Part shown: in pieces, positions 16,510-26,300 of the stretch
Numbering within the stretch: position 1 is the stretch's first letter
Layout: each line of letters begins with the position of its first letter
DNA from: VFKI01 sp964647825
Lineage (GTDB): Bacteria > Pseudomonadota > Gammaproteobacteria > DSM-16500
Direction of reading: 5' to 3'
Assembly: GCA_964647825.1 (NCBI GenBank)
Contig: CAZYJL010000011.1
Span: 1 to 42,475, forward strand
Length of the DNA stretch: 42,475 bases
The notes under the pieces: model-generated
What the model was told of the DNA's origin: nothing
Database searches by the model: none
Seen by the model: only the letters and a program-made list of their open reading frames with translations
Position numbers and translations under genes: made by a program

Positions 16510-16536
16510 AACAAGAATTTTTTATCTTGTTGATTT
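16510..16536 (+). terminator. Weak hairpin downstream of the GAF-GGDEF gene
   Basis: AACAAGA and TCTTGTT form a perfect 7-bp stem around an eight-base A/T loop and are followed by GATTTT. It lies 80 nt after the stop codon. The stem is short and AT-rich, so termination strength is uncertain. Confidence 0.35.
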
Positions 16537-16697
16537 TATTGGTAATTTTTGAAAAAAAATATTTTTATTTGTATAAACAATAAGTTAATGATTCGATGTT
16601 TCTCCCTCAGCTAGCCGTCACCCTAAAATGCATCGCTTCTGTTAAAATAGCTAAGATTGATGTTGTCACAGCCTATTCCGCATGGAGCACATGACGC

Positions 16698-18368
16698 ATG
16701 TCGACGAATATTGAATCCCGCTTAAATTCCATTGAAGATCGATTAGCCTCCATTGAAGAAAAGCTTTCAAATAAAAAAGAATCCGATACACCACCAAATG
16801 CTTGGCCAACAAATAAAACAGTCTTAACGACTGAAACGATAGAAAAAAATAATCACGATATCATAGAAGAAAATTTAATTAATAAAAAAATCACCTCAGG
16901 TACATGGCTCGGTATCGTTGCCGTCATTTGCTTCGTCGTCGCCGCCGGTTTTATTATAGAACTATCCATTGAAACAGGCTGGTTAACGCCACATCGTATT
17001 CTTGGCATCACCACATTATTAGGCATCACTTTAATTGGGTCAGGCATTCAATTACTCAAATTCGACCGCGGCTATGCAAGCCTCTTACCCGCCGCAGGTA
17101 TTATTGTGTTTTTTCTAACTATTCTTGCGGGGCATTCTGTTTATGCGCTTTTTTCATTTAATCTGTCCATCAGACTCATTAGCATTATAGCTGTCTTGAG
17201 TATTTTACTTTATATAAAAATTAGAAACTCTATTTATCCTGTGATAGCAGCCATTGGTTGCTATTTATTACCGCTTGCTTTTTATATGAATACAGAAATG
17301 CATTTTTTATTATATTACTCGCTATGTTGTTCTATTTTATTTGCTTTTATTTCAATTTATTTAGAATCACGTGTATTAGCAATTACTGCTGCCTATCTTG
17401 CGATTTTATCAAATAGTGTATTCGTTAATTCGAATATTGTTTTTATGTTGGATACACGCTATTTAATCACCCTTCTTTTGCCGATTCATTTTATATTATT
17501 CTCCATTGCAACATATATTTATTCTTGGCGTCATCACACTTCTTTAAGTGTTCATGAAGCATGGGCTTTTTTTCCAGTACTGTTACTCTTCTATGCAGCA
17601 GAATATTATGCAATTTATTTTATTCAACCAACCCTTGCCCCATGGATAGCCTTATTATTTGCAGGAGGTGTCTTAGCACTCTATAAAATAGCTCAACTGT
17701 CATTAAAAAGTCATTATCTGAAGAGTGAATCAGTTATTTTTGCATTTGTTTCAATCATCTTTTTTCATGCTGTGTATATTGAACTACTCACTGATACATT
17801 ACGACCATGGTTATTTGTCTTTATTTTACTAGTCATGTCTTTTTTACCAAAAAACACCATAAAAGAAAGGGAAACCTTTCTTTATCTTCCCGGATTATCT
17901 GTTTATTGGGTCATTTTATTAATCGAATATGTGCATATCGCAAGTAACTTATTTTTTAATAATGAACCTTTTTTGCTAGTCTCTTTTGCTGCAGTGGCAA
18001 GCCTTTGGTTGCTACGAATCAATTGTTTTACTTCACTTAAACATGAAAATTTTTATGATTATGTCCTATTAGGCGTCACTCATTTACTTGCATTAATGGC
18101 ATTATATCGTTTCGGTGATTTATCCGGCGAACTGGCGATTTCTTCTTTATGGCTTTTCTATGCTGTTGCTGTTTTATTCTTTTCTTTTCTGCGCAAAGAT
18201 AAAGTCATGGCAAACTCTGCCTTATTTGTTTTTAGTTTTGCAGCAGGCAAAGCACTACTCTATGATGCAGCCTCTGCTTCCTCTATCGTGCGTATCGCTT
18301 GTCTTATTTTAACGGGCATTGTTTTGTATGGCGCGGGCTATTTCATGAAAAAAATTACAAAATGGTAA
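16698..18368 (+). CDS. DUF2339-family polytopic membrane protein
   Basis: The 556-aa protein starts with a short coiled-coil-like segment (IESRLNSIEDRLASIEEKL, residues ~5-24) and a polar linker. About fourteen hydrophobic helices then fill residues ~70-550. The block GTWLGIVAVICFVVAAGFII, then ETGWLTPHRILG and LLPAAGIIVFFLTI, matches the conserved start of DUF2339 membrane proteins. Their function is unknown; they are often 800 aa or more, so this is a short member. The ATG at 16698 follows the weak motif GGAGCAC. It is flanked by a 269-bp AT-rich gap on the left and a REP-like palindrome on the right, so it is probably monocistronic. Confidence 0.75.
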   Translation: MSTNIESRLNSIEDRLASIEEKLSNKKESDTPPNAWPTNKTVLTTETIEKNNHDIIEENLINKKITSGTWLGIVAVICFVVAAGFIIELSIETGWLTPHRILGITTLLGITLIGSGIQLLKFDRGYASLLPAAGIIVFFLTILAGHSVYALFSFNLSIRLISIIAVLSILLYIKIRNSIYPVIAAIGCYLLPLAFYMNTEMHFLLYYSLCCSILFAFISIYLESRVLAITAAYLAILSNSVFVNSNIVFMLDTRYLITLLLPIHFILFSIATYIYSWRHHTSLSVHEAWAFFPVLLLFYAAEYYAIYFIQPTLAPWIALLFAGGVLALYKIAQLSLKSHYLKSESVIFAFVSIIFFHAVYIELLTDTLRPWLFVFILLVMSFLPKNTIKERETFLYLPGLSVYWVILLIEYVHIASNLFFNNEPFLLVSFAAVASLWLLRINCFTSLKHENFYDYVLLGVTHLLALMALYRFGDLSGELAISSLWLFYAVAVLFFSFLRKDKVMANSALFVFSFAAGKALLYDAASASSIVRIACLILTGIVLYGAGYFMKKITKW

Positions 18369-18431
18369 TAGCGCAGTTAGTCAGTTTTTTTTAGATCGCT
18401 GCATCATTGACGGACTACTTTAGTATTACTC

Positions 18432-18462
18432 TGTCATACCGCGCTTTATGCGCGGTATTCAG
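18432..18462. repeat. REP-like palindrome between convergent genes
   Basis: TGTCATACCGCGCTTTATGC continues as GCGGTATTCAG; ACCGCGC pairs with GCGCGGT around TTTAT. It sits between the ends of the DUF2339 gene and the acyltransferase gene and could act as a bidirectional terminator or mRNA 3' stabiliser. Confidence 0.8.
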
Positions 18463-18593
18463 TTTTTGTCAGTGATAACCTAGAATTGCAGGATAATAAA
18501 AACCTAAAATACTCGCTGCTATTAGACTATTGCAATTTACGAAATAAAAAAACCTGACAAGTTGAGCGATGATTAGTAAAAACAGTGCATCGC

Positions 18594-19436
18594 TTATTTC
18601 CCTGCACGGATTTTCCTTAATAATCCGGCTAATACTCGCCCGGGTCCAATTTCCTCGATCTCTGTTTCACCCTCAGCAAGTAGCCATTGCATGGATTGTA
18701 ACCATAGCACGGGACTCGCAATTTGCTGCACTAAATTTTCTGCAGTCTTTTCCTTCACTAAAGGCCGTGCTGTAATATTTGCAACAACCGGTATTTTTGG
18801 CGCATGCAATGGAAATTGCTTAATAAATTCAGCAAATTCATGTTGTGCCGGTTGCATCCAACGTGAATGAAACGCACCACTTACCTTTAATGGAAAAAAA
18901 GTCGCACCCGCTGTTTCAAAATAATGACGAGATGCTGTAATCGCTGCTTCTTTTCCAGTAATGACGGTTTGCGTATAAGAATTAAAATTAGCAATATCAA
19001 TTTCATGCAGATTTTCACGTGCAATTAAAGCGGCAATCGCTTCCGCCGTCAAACCAATAATCGCTGCCATGGCACCGCCAGTGGCTTGGCTCATTAACTC
19101 ACCACGTTTTTTCACTAGCGCAAGGCCCGTCGCAAAATCAAAGACCCCTGCTGCAAATAATGCATTGTATTCACCCAAGCTATGGCCGGCGACATACTGT
19201 GGAACAGTGCTCATCTCTGCCTGTTTTTTTAACCAATGTAATGCATTCACCGTAAATAAGGCTGGCTGCGTATAAGCAGTTTGATTTAAACGTCCATCAT
19301 CGTGTAAACAAAGTTCTATTAATGAGTACCCTAAAATTTCATCAGCTTGTTGGACGATTTCTGGAAAAAGAGGAAAAAGCTCGCTACCCATACCAATAGC
19401 TTGTGAACCTTGTCCCGGAAAAACAAACGTCGTCAT
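18594..19436 (-). CDS. Malonyl-CoA:ACP acyltransferase, FabD superfamily, closest in character to trans-acting polyketide acyltransferases (PksC/BaeC type)
   Basis: The 280-aa protein has the acyltransferase hallmarks FVFPGQGSQAIGMG, the nucleophile motif GHSLGEYNAL (Ser86), VKKRGELM and the catalytic-His motif GAFHSRWM. It transfers a malonyl group from CoA to an acyl carrier protein. Housekeeping FabD is about 309 aa and reads GHSLGEYSALV. This one reads GHSLGEYNALFAAGVFDF, followed by LALVKKRGELM, DIANFNS, VSGAFHSRWM and EEIGPGRVL, which from memory match stand-alone AT proteins of trans-AT polyketide synthases. No fabH, fabG or acpP lies beside it, as would be usual for fabD. AGGA lies about seven bases before the ATG. 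A role in fatty-acid synthesis is still possible. Confidence 0.85.
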   Translation of the reverse strand: MTTFVFPGQGSQAIGMGSELFPLFPEIVQQADEILGYSLIELCLHDDGRLNQTAYTQPALFTVNALHWLKKQAEMSTVPQYVAGHSLGEYNALFAAGVFDFATGLALVKKRGELMSQATGGAMAAIIGLTAEAIAALIARENLHEIDIANFNSYTQTVITGKEAAITASRHYFETAGATFFPLKVSGAFHSRWMQPAQHEFAEFIKQFPLHAPKIPVVANITARPLVKEKTAENLVQQIASPVLWLQSMQWLLAEGETEIEEIGPGRVLAGLLRKIRAGK

Positions 19437-19461
19437 ATCTAATTCCTATTATTTCACCCAT

Positions 19462-19494
19462 AAAAAAAGGAAGAGAGATTCTCCTCCTTTTTTT
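19462..19494 (-). terminator. Intrinsic terminator-like hairpin (A-run, stem, T-run)
   Basis: AAAAAAAGGAAGAGA and TCTCCTCCTTTTTTT form a stem with one mismatch around a GAT loop. It is flanked by A and T runs, so it can work in both directions. It lies downstream of the HU-like gene and just upstream of the acyltransferase start, separating the two minus-strand transcripts. Confidence 0.55.
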
Positions 19495-19538
19495 GATTTT
19501 CACTAATAAATTGATTCAATCATTCCGCCATACCTTTA

Positions 19539-19567
19539 GTCATACCGTGCTTTATACGCGATATTTA
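19539..19567. repeat. Degenerate REP-like palindrome
   Basis: GTCATACCGTGCTTTATACG followed by CGATATTTA is a mutated copy of the GTCATACCGCGC...GCGCGGTATCC palindrome. It lies immediately beside the composite repeat that starts near 19569. Confidence 0.55.
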
Positions 19568-19568
19568 A

Positions 19569-19698
19569 TAAACCAAATTATTCATTCTGTCATACTGCGC
19601 TTTCTGCGCAGCATCCAGTTTACATGAGAGTTTCTTCTGGATCCCGCGGACATACCGCGGGATGACAAAATAAAAAAATAAATAAATCGGTCTACTAG
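19569..19698. repeat. Composite REP-pair element, copy 1
   Basis: Two REP-like hairpins (19588-19620 and 19637-19666) face each other across a spacer reading TTTACATGAGAGTTTCTT. The outer flanks are imperfect inverted repeats ending near CTAGTAGAC (complement at 19698). The whole unit, including flanks and spacer, matches 33998-34120 in reverse orientation, so this is a dispersed non-autonomous element rather than isolated hairpins. The left boundary is approximate. A 62-codon minus-strand frame crossing it is not a gene. Confidence 0.7.
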
Positions 19699-19745
19699 GC
19701 AGACATAAGAAATGAAGCACTACACTAAGCGCTATTGACAATTGC

Positions 19746-20156
19746 TTAAGCAATCACTTCCTTCAATCCTTTCAAAACACGTACTTTAATGACTTGACGT
19801 GCTGGGCGTGCTGGAATCATGACAGCTTCACCGGTTTTAGGATTGCGCCCCATCCGCTTTTTGGTTGCCGGACGAGTTTTACGCGTAATTTTTAATGCCA
19901 TTTCTGGCAAAGAAAATTCACCTGAACCACGTTTCATCATATGACGCGCTGCTCTTGCTCTGGCAACAAGAAAAACTTCTCTGACTTGTTTGACTGTCAA
20001 ACCGGTTTCTTCTGCTATACAGCGTAAAATTTCAACACGTGTTTCTTTCTCTGAAATAGCCCGCAAAGCAGCCGTCGATTTAGATGCTGGCTTTGCTGTT
20101 TTCTTCACAGCTGTCGTCTTTGTTATTTTCTTCGTGCTTTTTTTTACTTTTACCAT
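19746..20156 (-). CDS. HU-family DNA-binding protein with a basic N-terminal tail
   Basis: From the chosen start (MVKVKKSTKK) the product is 136 aa. Residues ~1-30 are a Lys/Ala/Thr-rich tail. An HU/IHF fold follows, with KQVREVFLVARARAARHMMK, the FSLPEMALKI strand, RKTRPATKKRMGRNPKTGE (the beta-arm, with the conserved RNP replacing standard RNPQTG) and the tail VIKVRVLKGLKEVI. HU is 90 aa, so the tail is an addition resembling tailed HU proteins. An ATG at 20174 extends the frame by six codons, but AGGAGAG lies inside that extension eight bases before 20156, which makes 20156 the likely start. The gene follows an H1-like gene by 30 nt in what looks like one operon, and a terminator-like hairpin lies downstream. 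Confidence 0.85.
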   Translation of the reverse strand: MVKVKKSTKKITKTTAVKKTAKPASKSTAALRAISEKETRVEILRCIAEETGLTVKQVREVFLVARARAARHMMKRGSGEFSLPEMALKITRKTRPATKKRMGRNPKTGEAVMIPARPARQVIKVRVLKGLKEVIA

Positions 20157-20186
20157 GACATTTACTCTCCTCATTTGTTTTATTAA

Positions 20187-20807
20187 TTATAATACTTCAA
20201 CCGTTTCTTGTTCTTGTAAAACAACATCGGACTGTGCAGGTTTTCTGTATTCTTCATCAATTGACGTTTTCACAGCTTTTTGCTTAATTTTCGATGCCTT
20301 TTTTTCTTTTTTCACAACAGCAGGTTTTTTCTTCCATGATTTTTCAAAAGCCACGACTGCTTGTTGTGTTGCAAGAAATTTTTCATAGGCTTCTGCTAAC
20401 CCTTGTGAGTCTTTCTGCACACCAGCTAATTGTTCTTGCAACACATTCGCTGCATTTTTTGCGGGTTTACGGCCACGTGCTGGCTTTGCACCGGCAATGC
20501 TTCTTTTATTGAGTTTTTCAAGCTGTGCCGTTAATTTTTTTTCTGTTTTCCCGATAATCACGACTGATTTTGCGTATAACTTACCCAATTGAGCCTGCTC
20601 TTTTGCAATCACTTTTTCGAGCTTCTCAATTTGGCGAAGGATTTTCCCAGTAGAAATCGCTTTTGCAGGCGCAGCTACTTTCTTCTTCGCCTGTATTTTT
20701 GCCTTTGCTTTTACTTTCACATTTGCTTTTACTTTTGCTTTTGCCGTTAATTTTATATTTGATTTCTTACTTACGACACGTTTCGCTTTTTTTGCTACTC
20801 TGGCCAT
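20187..20807 (-). CDS. Lys/Ala-rich histone H1-like nucleoid protein
   Basis: The 206-aa protein is highly basic. Residues ~1-50 are nearly all Lys, Ala and Val (KAKVKANVKVKAKAKIQAKK), like the tails of bacterial H1-like proteins. Residues ~52-100 look like a coiled coil (ILRQIEKLEKVIAKEQAQLG). A short AT-hook-like GARPARGRKPAK-type segment (KPARGRKPAKN) follows, then a second helical region, another basic patch (KKKPAVVKKEKKASKIKQK) and an acidic end. DNA binding is inferred from composition; no enzymatic domain is seen. It is directly upstream of the tailed HU gene on the same strand. AGGAG lies about eleven bases before the ATG, a little far. Confidence 0.65.
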   Translation of the reverse strand: MARVAKKAKRVVSKKSNIKLTAKAKVKANVKVKAKAKIQAKKKVAAPAKAISTGKILRQIEKLEKVIAKEQAQLGKLYAKSVVIIGKTEKKLTAQLEKLNKRSIAGAKPARGRKPAKNAANVLQEQLAGVQKDSQGLAEAYEKFLATQQAVVAFEKSWKKKPAVVKKEKKASKIKQKAVKTSIDEEYRKPAQSDVVLQEQETVEVL

Positions 20808-20923
20808 CTGTGGTCTTACTCCTACCTACTATGATAAAAAGGACGCTAATGTTAGCAGATTACTTGAAAAAATAAACACGAAATAAACATAAAATAACGA
20901 ATAACGAATAGGAACAGTGTCAC

Positions 20924-23119
20924 ATGCAAAAAAATGTAACTACTTCAGACCAAGATGAAACGCTTTCAGGGACCATTGAGCGCATCACTTTTCATAATAC
21001 AACAAATGGTTTCTGTGTTTTACGTGTCAAAGTCACTGATCGTCGCGAACTTGTCACTGTCACAGGGAATGCACCTCAAATTTCAGCCGGAGAAATCATT
21101 TCTTGCCAAGGAAATTGGCTGAATGACTCTCGTTTTGGACTACAATTCCGTGCTAAATCACTACAAACCACACCGCCTGCTTCTGTCACCGGAATGGAAA
21201 AATACCTTTCTTCCGGCATTATCAAAGGCATTGGCCCGCGCTTTGCAAAAAAATTAATTACCGCATTTGGTGCAACAGTTTTTGATGTTATTGAAAAACA
21301 GCCAGAGCGTTTATACGAATTAGATGGCATTGGTGAAAAACGCATACAGTCCGTTATTTCTGCATGGTCAGAACAAAAATCGATTCGCCATATTATGGTT
21401 TTCTTACAATCGCATGCGATCACTACCGCACGTGCAGTACGTATTTTTAAAACTTATGGGAATGATGCTATCCGTTTAATTAAAGAAAATCCTTATCGCC
21501 TTGCAACGGATATCCATGGTATCGGCTTCAAAATGGCGGATGCCCTTGCTTTAAAATTAGGCATTGAGCCCATTTCACTGATTCGTGCACGCGCAGGTGT
21601 GCAGTATGTCTTACAAGAACTCTGTCAACGCGGACATTGTGCCGCACCGCGTGAAAAACTAGAGAAATCTGCGACAAAATTACTCAATATTGAAGAAGAA
21701 CGTATTTGCCAAGCAATTGATGCTGAAATTAGCGCGGGTCACTTAATACCAGATTGCATTGATGGCACAATGTGTTTGTTTCCCCTTACCTTCCATCGCA
21801 CAGAAAGCAGCGTCACCAGTCATTTATTACGATTATTACTGACCAAAAATACAGGCCAACCGATTAATAGCCAACGTGCCATTCCTTGGGTAGAAAAGAA
21901 AATTGCTATTCAATTATCTCTCTCTCAAAAACAAGCTATCGAAAAAGTCATTGACAGTAAAATTTCTATTATTACGGGTGGTCCTGGTGTAGGAAAAACA
22001 ACTGTCATCAACAGTATTTTAAAAATATTGCAAGCAGCAAGACGTAGTGTGGCACTTTGTGCACCCACTGGTCGCGCTGCCCGTCGCCTGATGGAAACAA
22101 CTGGCATGTCAGCGAAAACGATTCATCGTTTATTAGAATTCGATCCAAGTATTTTTGCTTTTCGACATCATCAGGAAAATCCTTTGCCTATTGACGTATT
22201 AATCGTTGATGAATCTTCGATGATCGATTTGATGTTATTTCATAGTTTATTAAAAGCACTACCTGATCACACGACACTTATTTTAGCAGGCGACGTCGAC
22301 CAATTACCTTCTGTCGGTTCGGGTGCCGTATTACAAGATTTAATTCATTCTGGCGTCATTCCTGTGGCACGTCTCACAGAAATTTTTCGCCAAGCAGCAG
22401 GCTCGGAAATCATTCAAAATGCACATCGTATTAATCATGGTAATCTACCCATACAAGGCGATAAAAAAAGTGATTTCTTTCTTATTTCAGCAGAAACACC
22501 TGAAGAAATTCGTGAACAATTACTCTCCCTTGTTGCTCATAGAATTCCTAGCAATTTTCAATGTAATCCCATTCGTGATATCCAAGTGCTCACGCCGATG
22601 AATCGTGGCGGATTAGGTAGCATTGCTCTCAATAGCGATTTACAAAAATTATTAAACGGTCACGCAGAACCCAAACTAACCCGATTTGGTTGGACTTTCG
22701 CGCCGGGTGACAAAATCATTCAAACAATTAATAACTACCAAAAAGAAGTATTTAATGGCGATATCGGTCATATCCAAGCAATTCATCAAGAAGAAGGTCA
22801 AGTCACAATTGATTTTGAAACACGTCTCATCACCTATGATTTTAACGAACTTGATGAAATTGCATTGGCGTATGCAATCAGCATTCATAAAAGCCAAGGC
22901 AGTGAATTTCCAATTATCGTCATGCCGCTTGCCACACAACATTACGCTTTGCTTGCACGCAATTTATTATATACAGGTGTGACGCGTGGCAAAAAATTAG
23001 TTGTATTGGTCGCTCAAAAAAAAGCCGTACAAATTGCCGTCAGCAATAATCAAGAAAACCGGCGCCTGACTCGGCTTGCCGGTCGACTGATGGAAGCATG
23101 GGATGCGAAAAATAAATAA
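20924..23119 (+). CDS. recD2: RecD2-type SF1B ATP-dependent DNA helicase
   Basis: The 731-aa product matches the RecD2 (YrrC) family. It has an N-terminal OB-like domain (LSGTIERITFHNTTNGFCVL), helix-hairpin-helix segments (GIIKGIGPRFAKKL, LDGIGEKRI, DIHGIGFKMAD), Walker A GGPGVGKTT near residue 352, CAPTGRAARRL (motif Ia), VDESSMID (motif II), LAGDVDQLPSVGSG (motif III), and the C-terminal AYAISIHKSQGSEFPIIV and LLYTGVTRGKKL (motifs V/VI). RecD2 unwinds DNA 5' to 3' outside RecBCD and helps at stalled forks. The length is normal. AGGAAC lies about eight bases before the ATG. The stop is only 2 nt from a 184-bp repeat element (23122). Confidence 0.93.
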   Translation: MQKNVTTSDQDETLSGTIERITFHNTTNGFCVLRVKVTDRRELVTVTGNAPQISAGEIISCQGNWLNDSRFGLQFRAKSLQTTPPASVTGMEKYLSSGIIKGIGPRFAKKLITAFGATVFDVIEKQPERLYELDGIGEKRIQSVISAWSEQKSIRHIMVFLQSHAITTARAVRIFKTYGNDAIRLIKENPYRLATDIHGIGFKMADALALKLGIEPISLIRARAGVQYVLQELCQRGHCAAPREKLEKSATKLLNIEEERICQAIDAEISAGHLIPDCIDGTMCLFPLTFHRTESSVTSHLLRLLLTKNTGQPINSQRAIPWVEKKIAIQLSLSQKQAIEKVIDSKISIITGGPGVGKTTVINSILKILQAARRSVALCAPTGRAARRLMETTGMSAKTIHRLLEFDPSIFAFRHHQENPLPIDVLIVDESSMIDLMLFHSLLKALPDHTTLILAGDVDQLPSVGSGAVLQDLIHSGVIPVARLTEIFRQAAGSEIIQNAHRINHGNLPIQGDKKSDFFLISAETPEEIREQLLSLVAHRIPSNFQCNPIRDIQVLTPMNRGGLGSIALNSDLQKLLNGHAEPKLTRFGWTFAPGDKIIQTINNYQKEVFNGDIGHIQAIHQEEGQVTIDFETRLITYDFNELDEIALAYAISIHKSQGSEFPIIVMPLATQHYALLARNLLYTGVTRGKKLVVLVAQKKAVQIAVSNNQENRRLTRLAGRLMEAWDAKNK

Positions 23120-23121
23120 TC

Positions 23122-23305
23122 GTCATAGATCAGTGGGTGTGTGTTTTTTTGCTTAACTACATATCAGTCGTCCATCGGCTGTTGAAAGTGATCAAAGCCA
23201 TGCCCTTTCTGATGACATGAAGCGTACTTTTATCAGTAAAATGCAGTTTGCTGTTTGGCAATTGCGGTCAGTTAAGCAAAAAAACACACCCCACTGATCT
23301 ATTAC
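23122..23305 (-). repeat. Long-hairpin intergenic element, copy A (184 bp)
   Basis: The ends read GTCATAGATCAGTGGG (left) and, on the other strand, GTAATAGATCAGTGGG (right). Pairing continues inward through GTGTGTTTTTTTGCTTAACT, about 35 bp in all. The core is the same subtype as copies D and E but inverted (GCGGTCAGTTAAG at the right end, CATATCAGT at the left). It fills the gap between the convergent recD2 and cellulase genes, 2 nt from one stop and 6 nt from the other. Confidence 0.85.
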
Positions 23306-23311
23306 AAATAC

Positions 23312-26300
23312 TCATTGTCCGCATATCACGCCATTCATCACCAAAGACTCGACCGGATTATCCCCGACTTTCATGGCTACTGGCGTGCCATCATTTAAAA
23401 ATCCTTGTAAATTAAACGTCCCTGCGCCAGTGTTAGCATACATTTTTCCAGCTATTCCGACGGTTTTATTGGTGGTCGTAAAACTCAGTCCTTGATCTGC
23501 CCAAATCTGTCGGACATTATTTTTCATCAAGAGTGTCCCATTCATCACGACATTTCCGCTGCCATCCACCGGGAAGCCAGAGAACTTAACGCCTACTTGG
23601 AAAATATCAACTTTGACATCCCACATCGGTATTGACGTAATTGTTGGTGTCACTAACATACACGTACCGCCCGTTGTCCCTTTATATTGATATGTCACCG
23701 TCAATGTCGATGTTTGATTTGCAGTAATCATCGCTTGTGCCGCGGACAAGGTGCTGGTGCAAGTGCCTGTTTGCCCACCACCGGCAGGAATAGCATTTGC
23801 AGAAGCTAATGCCACTGTATGCAAACCAGTCGCCACCACACGAGAAACACCATTCGACACGGTAAATCCTGTTCCTGTCGTACTACCATCTAAATACAGG
23901 GTATCAGCTGCATTTGCGCAACGTGTATCGGAGCCTGTCGCGACACTCAGTCGTAACGTGCCTGTCGCGGGTGCTGCTTGATAACGGTACGTCACTGTCA
24001 CAGTGCTCGTTGTATTTTTTACAATCGTCACCTGAGAAACACTTAACGTTGATTGACACTGTCCACCTGTGACAGCAATACCCGTTTCCGAAGCAAGTTT
24101 TAAAGTATGATTTCCCGTAAGCAGCGTTTTATTTAGCCCTGCAGGCAAGGTAAACGTACTACCTGTCAAACTGCCATCGACATACAACGTATCGACTGCA
24201 CCCGTACATTTTGCATCCGACGCCGTCGCAACCGTAAGTTGTAATGTCCCTTGATCGGGTGCAGGAGTAGGCGTAAAAAGATAACTTGCACTGAGATTAC
24301 CAGGCACACTCACCGTATTTGCACTCAATGTACCTTTACAAATTCCGCCAGTCACCAAAATAGGTTGCGTCGCAGAACCTAATGCCGCTGTATAAGGCCC
24401 ACCGACTGGCATCGTATAAGTAAATGCTGTATTACCTAGCGTAAATTGCGGTTTGTCGCCCGAACTTAAGATTAATGAATCCGTGCCGCCTAGGCATTGT
24501 GCTGGCACTCCTGAAGGAAACGATAACGTTAAATTACCTTGTGGGACAGAAGCAGGTTCTGTGCCATAAAGTAACGTGTAACGCCCATTATTCACTTCAT
24601 AAACCGGGACATTTTTCACACTCTTGTAAACATTATTACTTCCCAATCCTGCATACGACCAATCTTTCGTATAATCATGATTCCAAGAGAAACGGAATTG
24701 TAATTGCGTTTCCTTGGAAGAAATACTTCTTTCGTCACCACCCGGATAAATCGGGATATCTTTAAACCAGACCTCTACATAATAAATTTGTTTAGCTGCA
24801 TCGAATAACGTCAGTGGCGAAATCACCGCACGAGCATCCGTGCTATACGTACTCACCGCAACTGTGCCACCCGCTGGCTTATCTGCCAAATTTAAGAAAT
24901 ACCGTACGGCAAGATTCTTACTGACGCGCGCCGGCCAGGCACTATGATTCGTTGCGAGTAAACTCACTTGGATACTCGATGTGCCGCCACTGCTCTGTGC
25001 AGATTGCACCGAACCATTTGTAAAAATTTGATCGGCAGGTGGATTTTCTAAGACAGCAGTCGGTGGAAATTGGCTAGCAGGCAAAGTCGCACCACCGTAT
25101 TCCGCATACAAAGCAGCTAATGCACCGGTAAAGCCCGCGTTGTAATCTAAGGCAACTTCATTCCCAATATAATCATTACGATCATCAACCCATGTATCAT
25201 TTGCATCTTTCGGGCCACCCACTAACCCCCCATAGGCAATGTGACGATTATCTTCTGGATGCTGTACGTCATTATTGCCACTCCAGCGACCTTGAGCAGT
25301 TGCATGATGTGGGTTTTTAGGAAAATTCGGCCCCATCCCACAAATAAAACTTTGATTCTTTGGATTCACTCCCAAAATATAATCAATTTGTTTTTTTGCA
25401 AATGCATCATAAGTATTCACAGAAAAATAAGTATCGTATAGCAATGCACCAAAAGCTGTTGTCGCTGCATAACGTGCGTTACCCCATGGCGCTAAAGCAG
25501 ACGCAATGGCTAAACCACCTGCAGAAAAAATATGATCTGTGCTGCCTTTCGACCATGCATCTAACCACGCTTGTGCAGATTGTTTTGCTTTTAGTTGATT
25601 CGCATTCGTACTAGGTAAAAATTTTGCCATCAATAAATATGTGCCATACGATTTATCATCCCATGACAACGTGGAAATCGTATTACCAAAAGGCACATAT
25701 TTTTCTGCAACAGCCAAATACGTTGGATCTTGTGTTGCACGGTATAACCACATGGCAGACCACGCCACTTCATCTTCATAGCCACTCCAAGAATTATAGA
25801 AAAGCGCCACATCTGCTTTTAACCAGCCGCCATCCGAAACACGGCCCATATTCTCTGAATATTTTCCTTTCGTCGGGACATTAACCAACGTGTTATAAAT
25901 CGCTTTCGCTGTATTCAGCAATGTTTGTGCATAAACTGGGTCTGTTGCTTTGAATGCCAATGAAGACGCTGCTAACGCTGCAACTGTTTCGCCCGCAAGA
26001 TCGGTGCCTGGATGGACGACATCAACATAATACCCATAACGCGGTAATTTTTTATCAATACTGGCTTGATCCACGACTTCGAATGGCATCCATAATGCAC
26101 TATGTTCTGCACTGACACTATCAGGACTCACTTGACCATATAATCTGCTGTTCTTTGCATCCCAGCATTTTAATAAATAATCTGTCCCCCAACGTAAATT
26201 GGCTAATATCGCTTGTAACTGGCCGCTCTGCGTATAAGCATTCTGAAAATCTACTACCCCCCAAGCCAGCAATGTCATAGAAGCTGCCATTGGAAAATTA

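Noticed and set aside
19437..19745. CRISPR array
   Set aside because: The region has several repeated hairpins but no regular repeat-spacer spacing and no cas genes; they are dispersed REP-type repeats.
19565..19753. 62-codon minus-strand frame over the composite REP element
   Set aside because: It consists of repeat sequence and AT-rich flanks; the translation is an accident of the palindromes.
20157..20174. Upstream ATG of the HU-like gene (20174)
   Set aside because: The Shine-Dalgarno AGGAGAG lies inside this extension, correctly spaced for the ATG at 20156.
20663..20875. Leu/Ser-rich plus-strand frame opposite the H1-like gene
   Set aside because: Antisense of Lys/Ala codons yields Leu-rich frames; no start site support.
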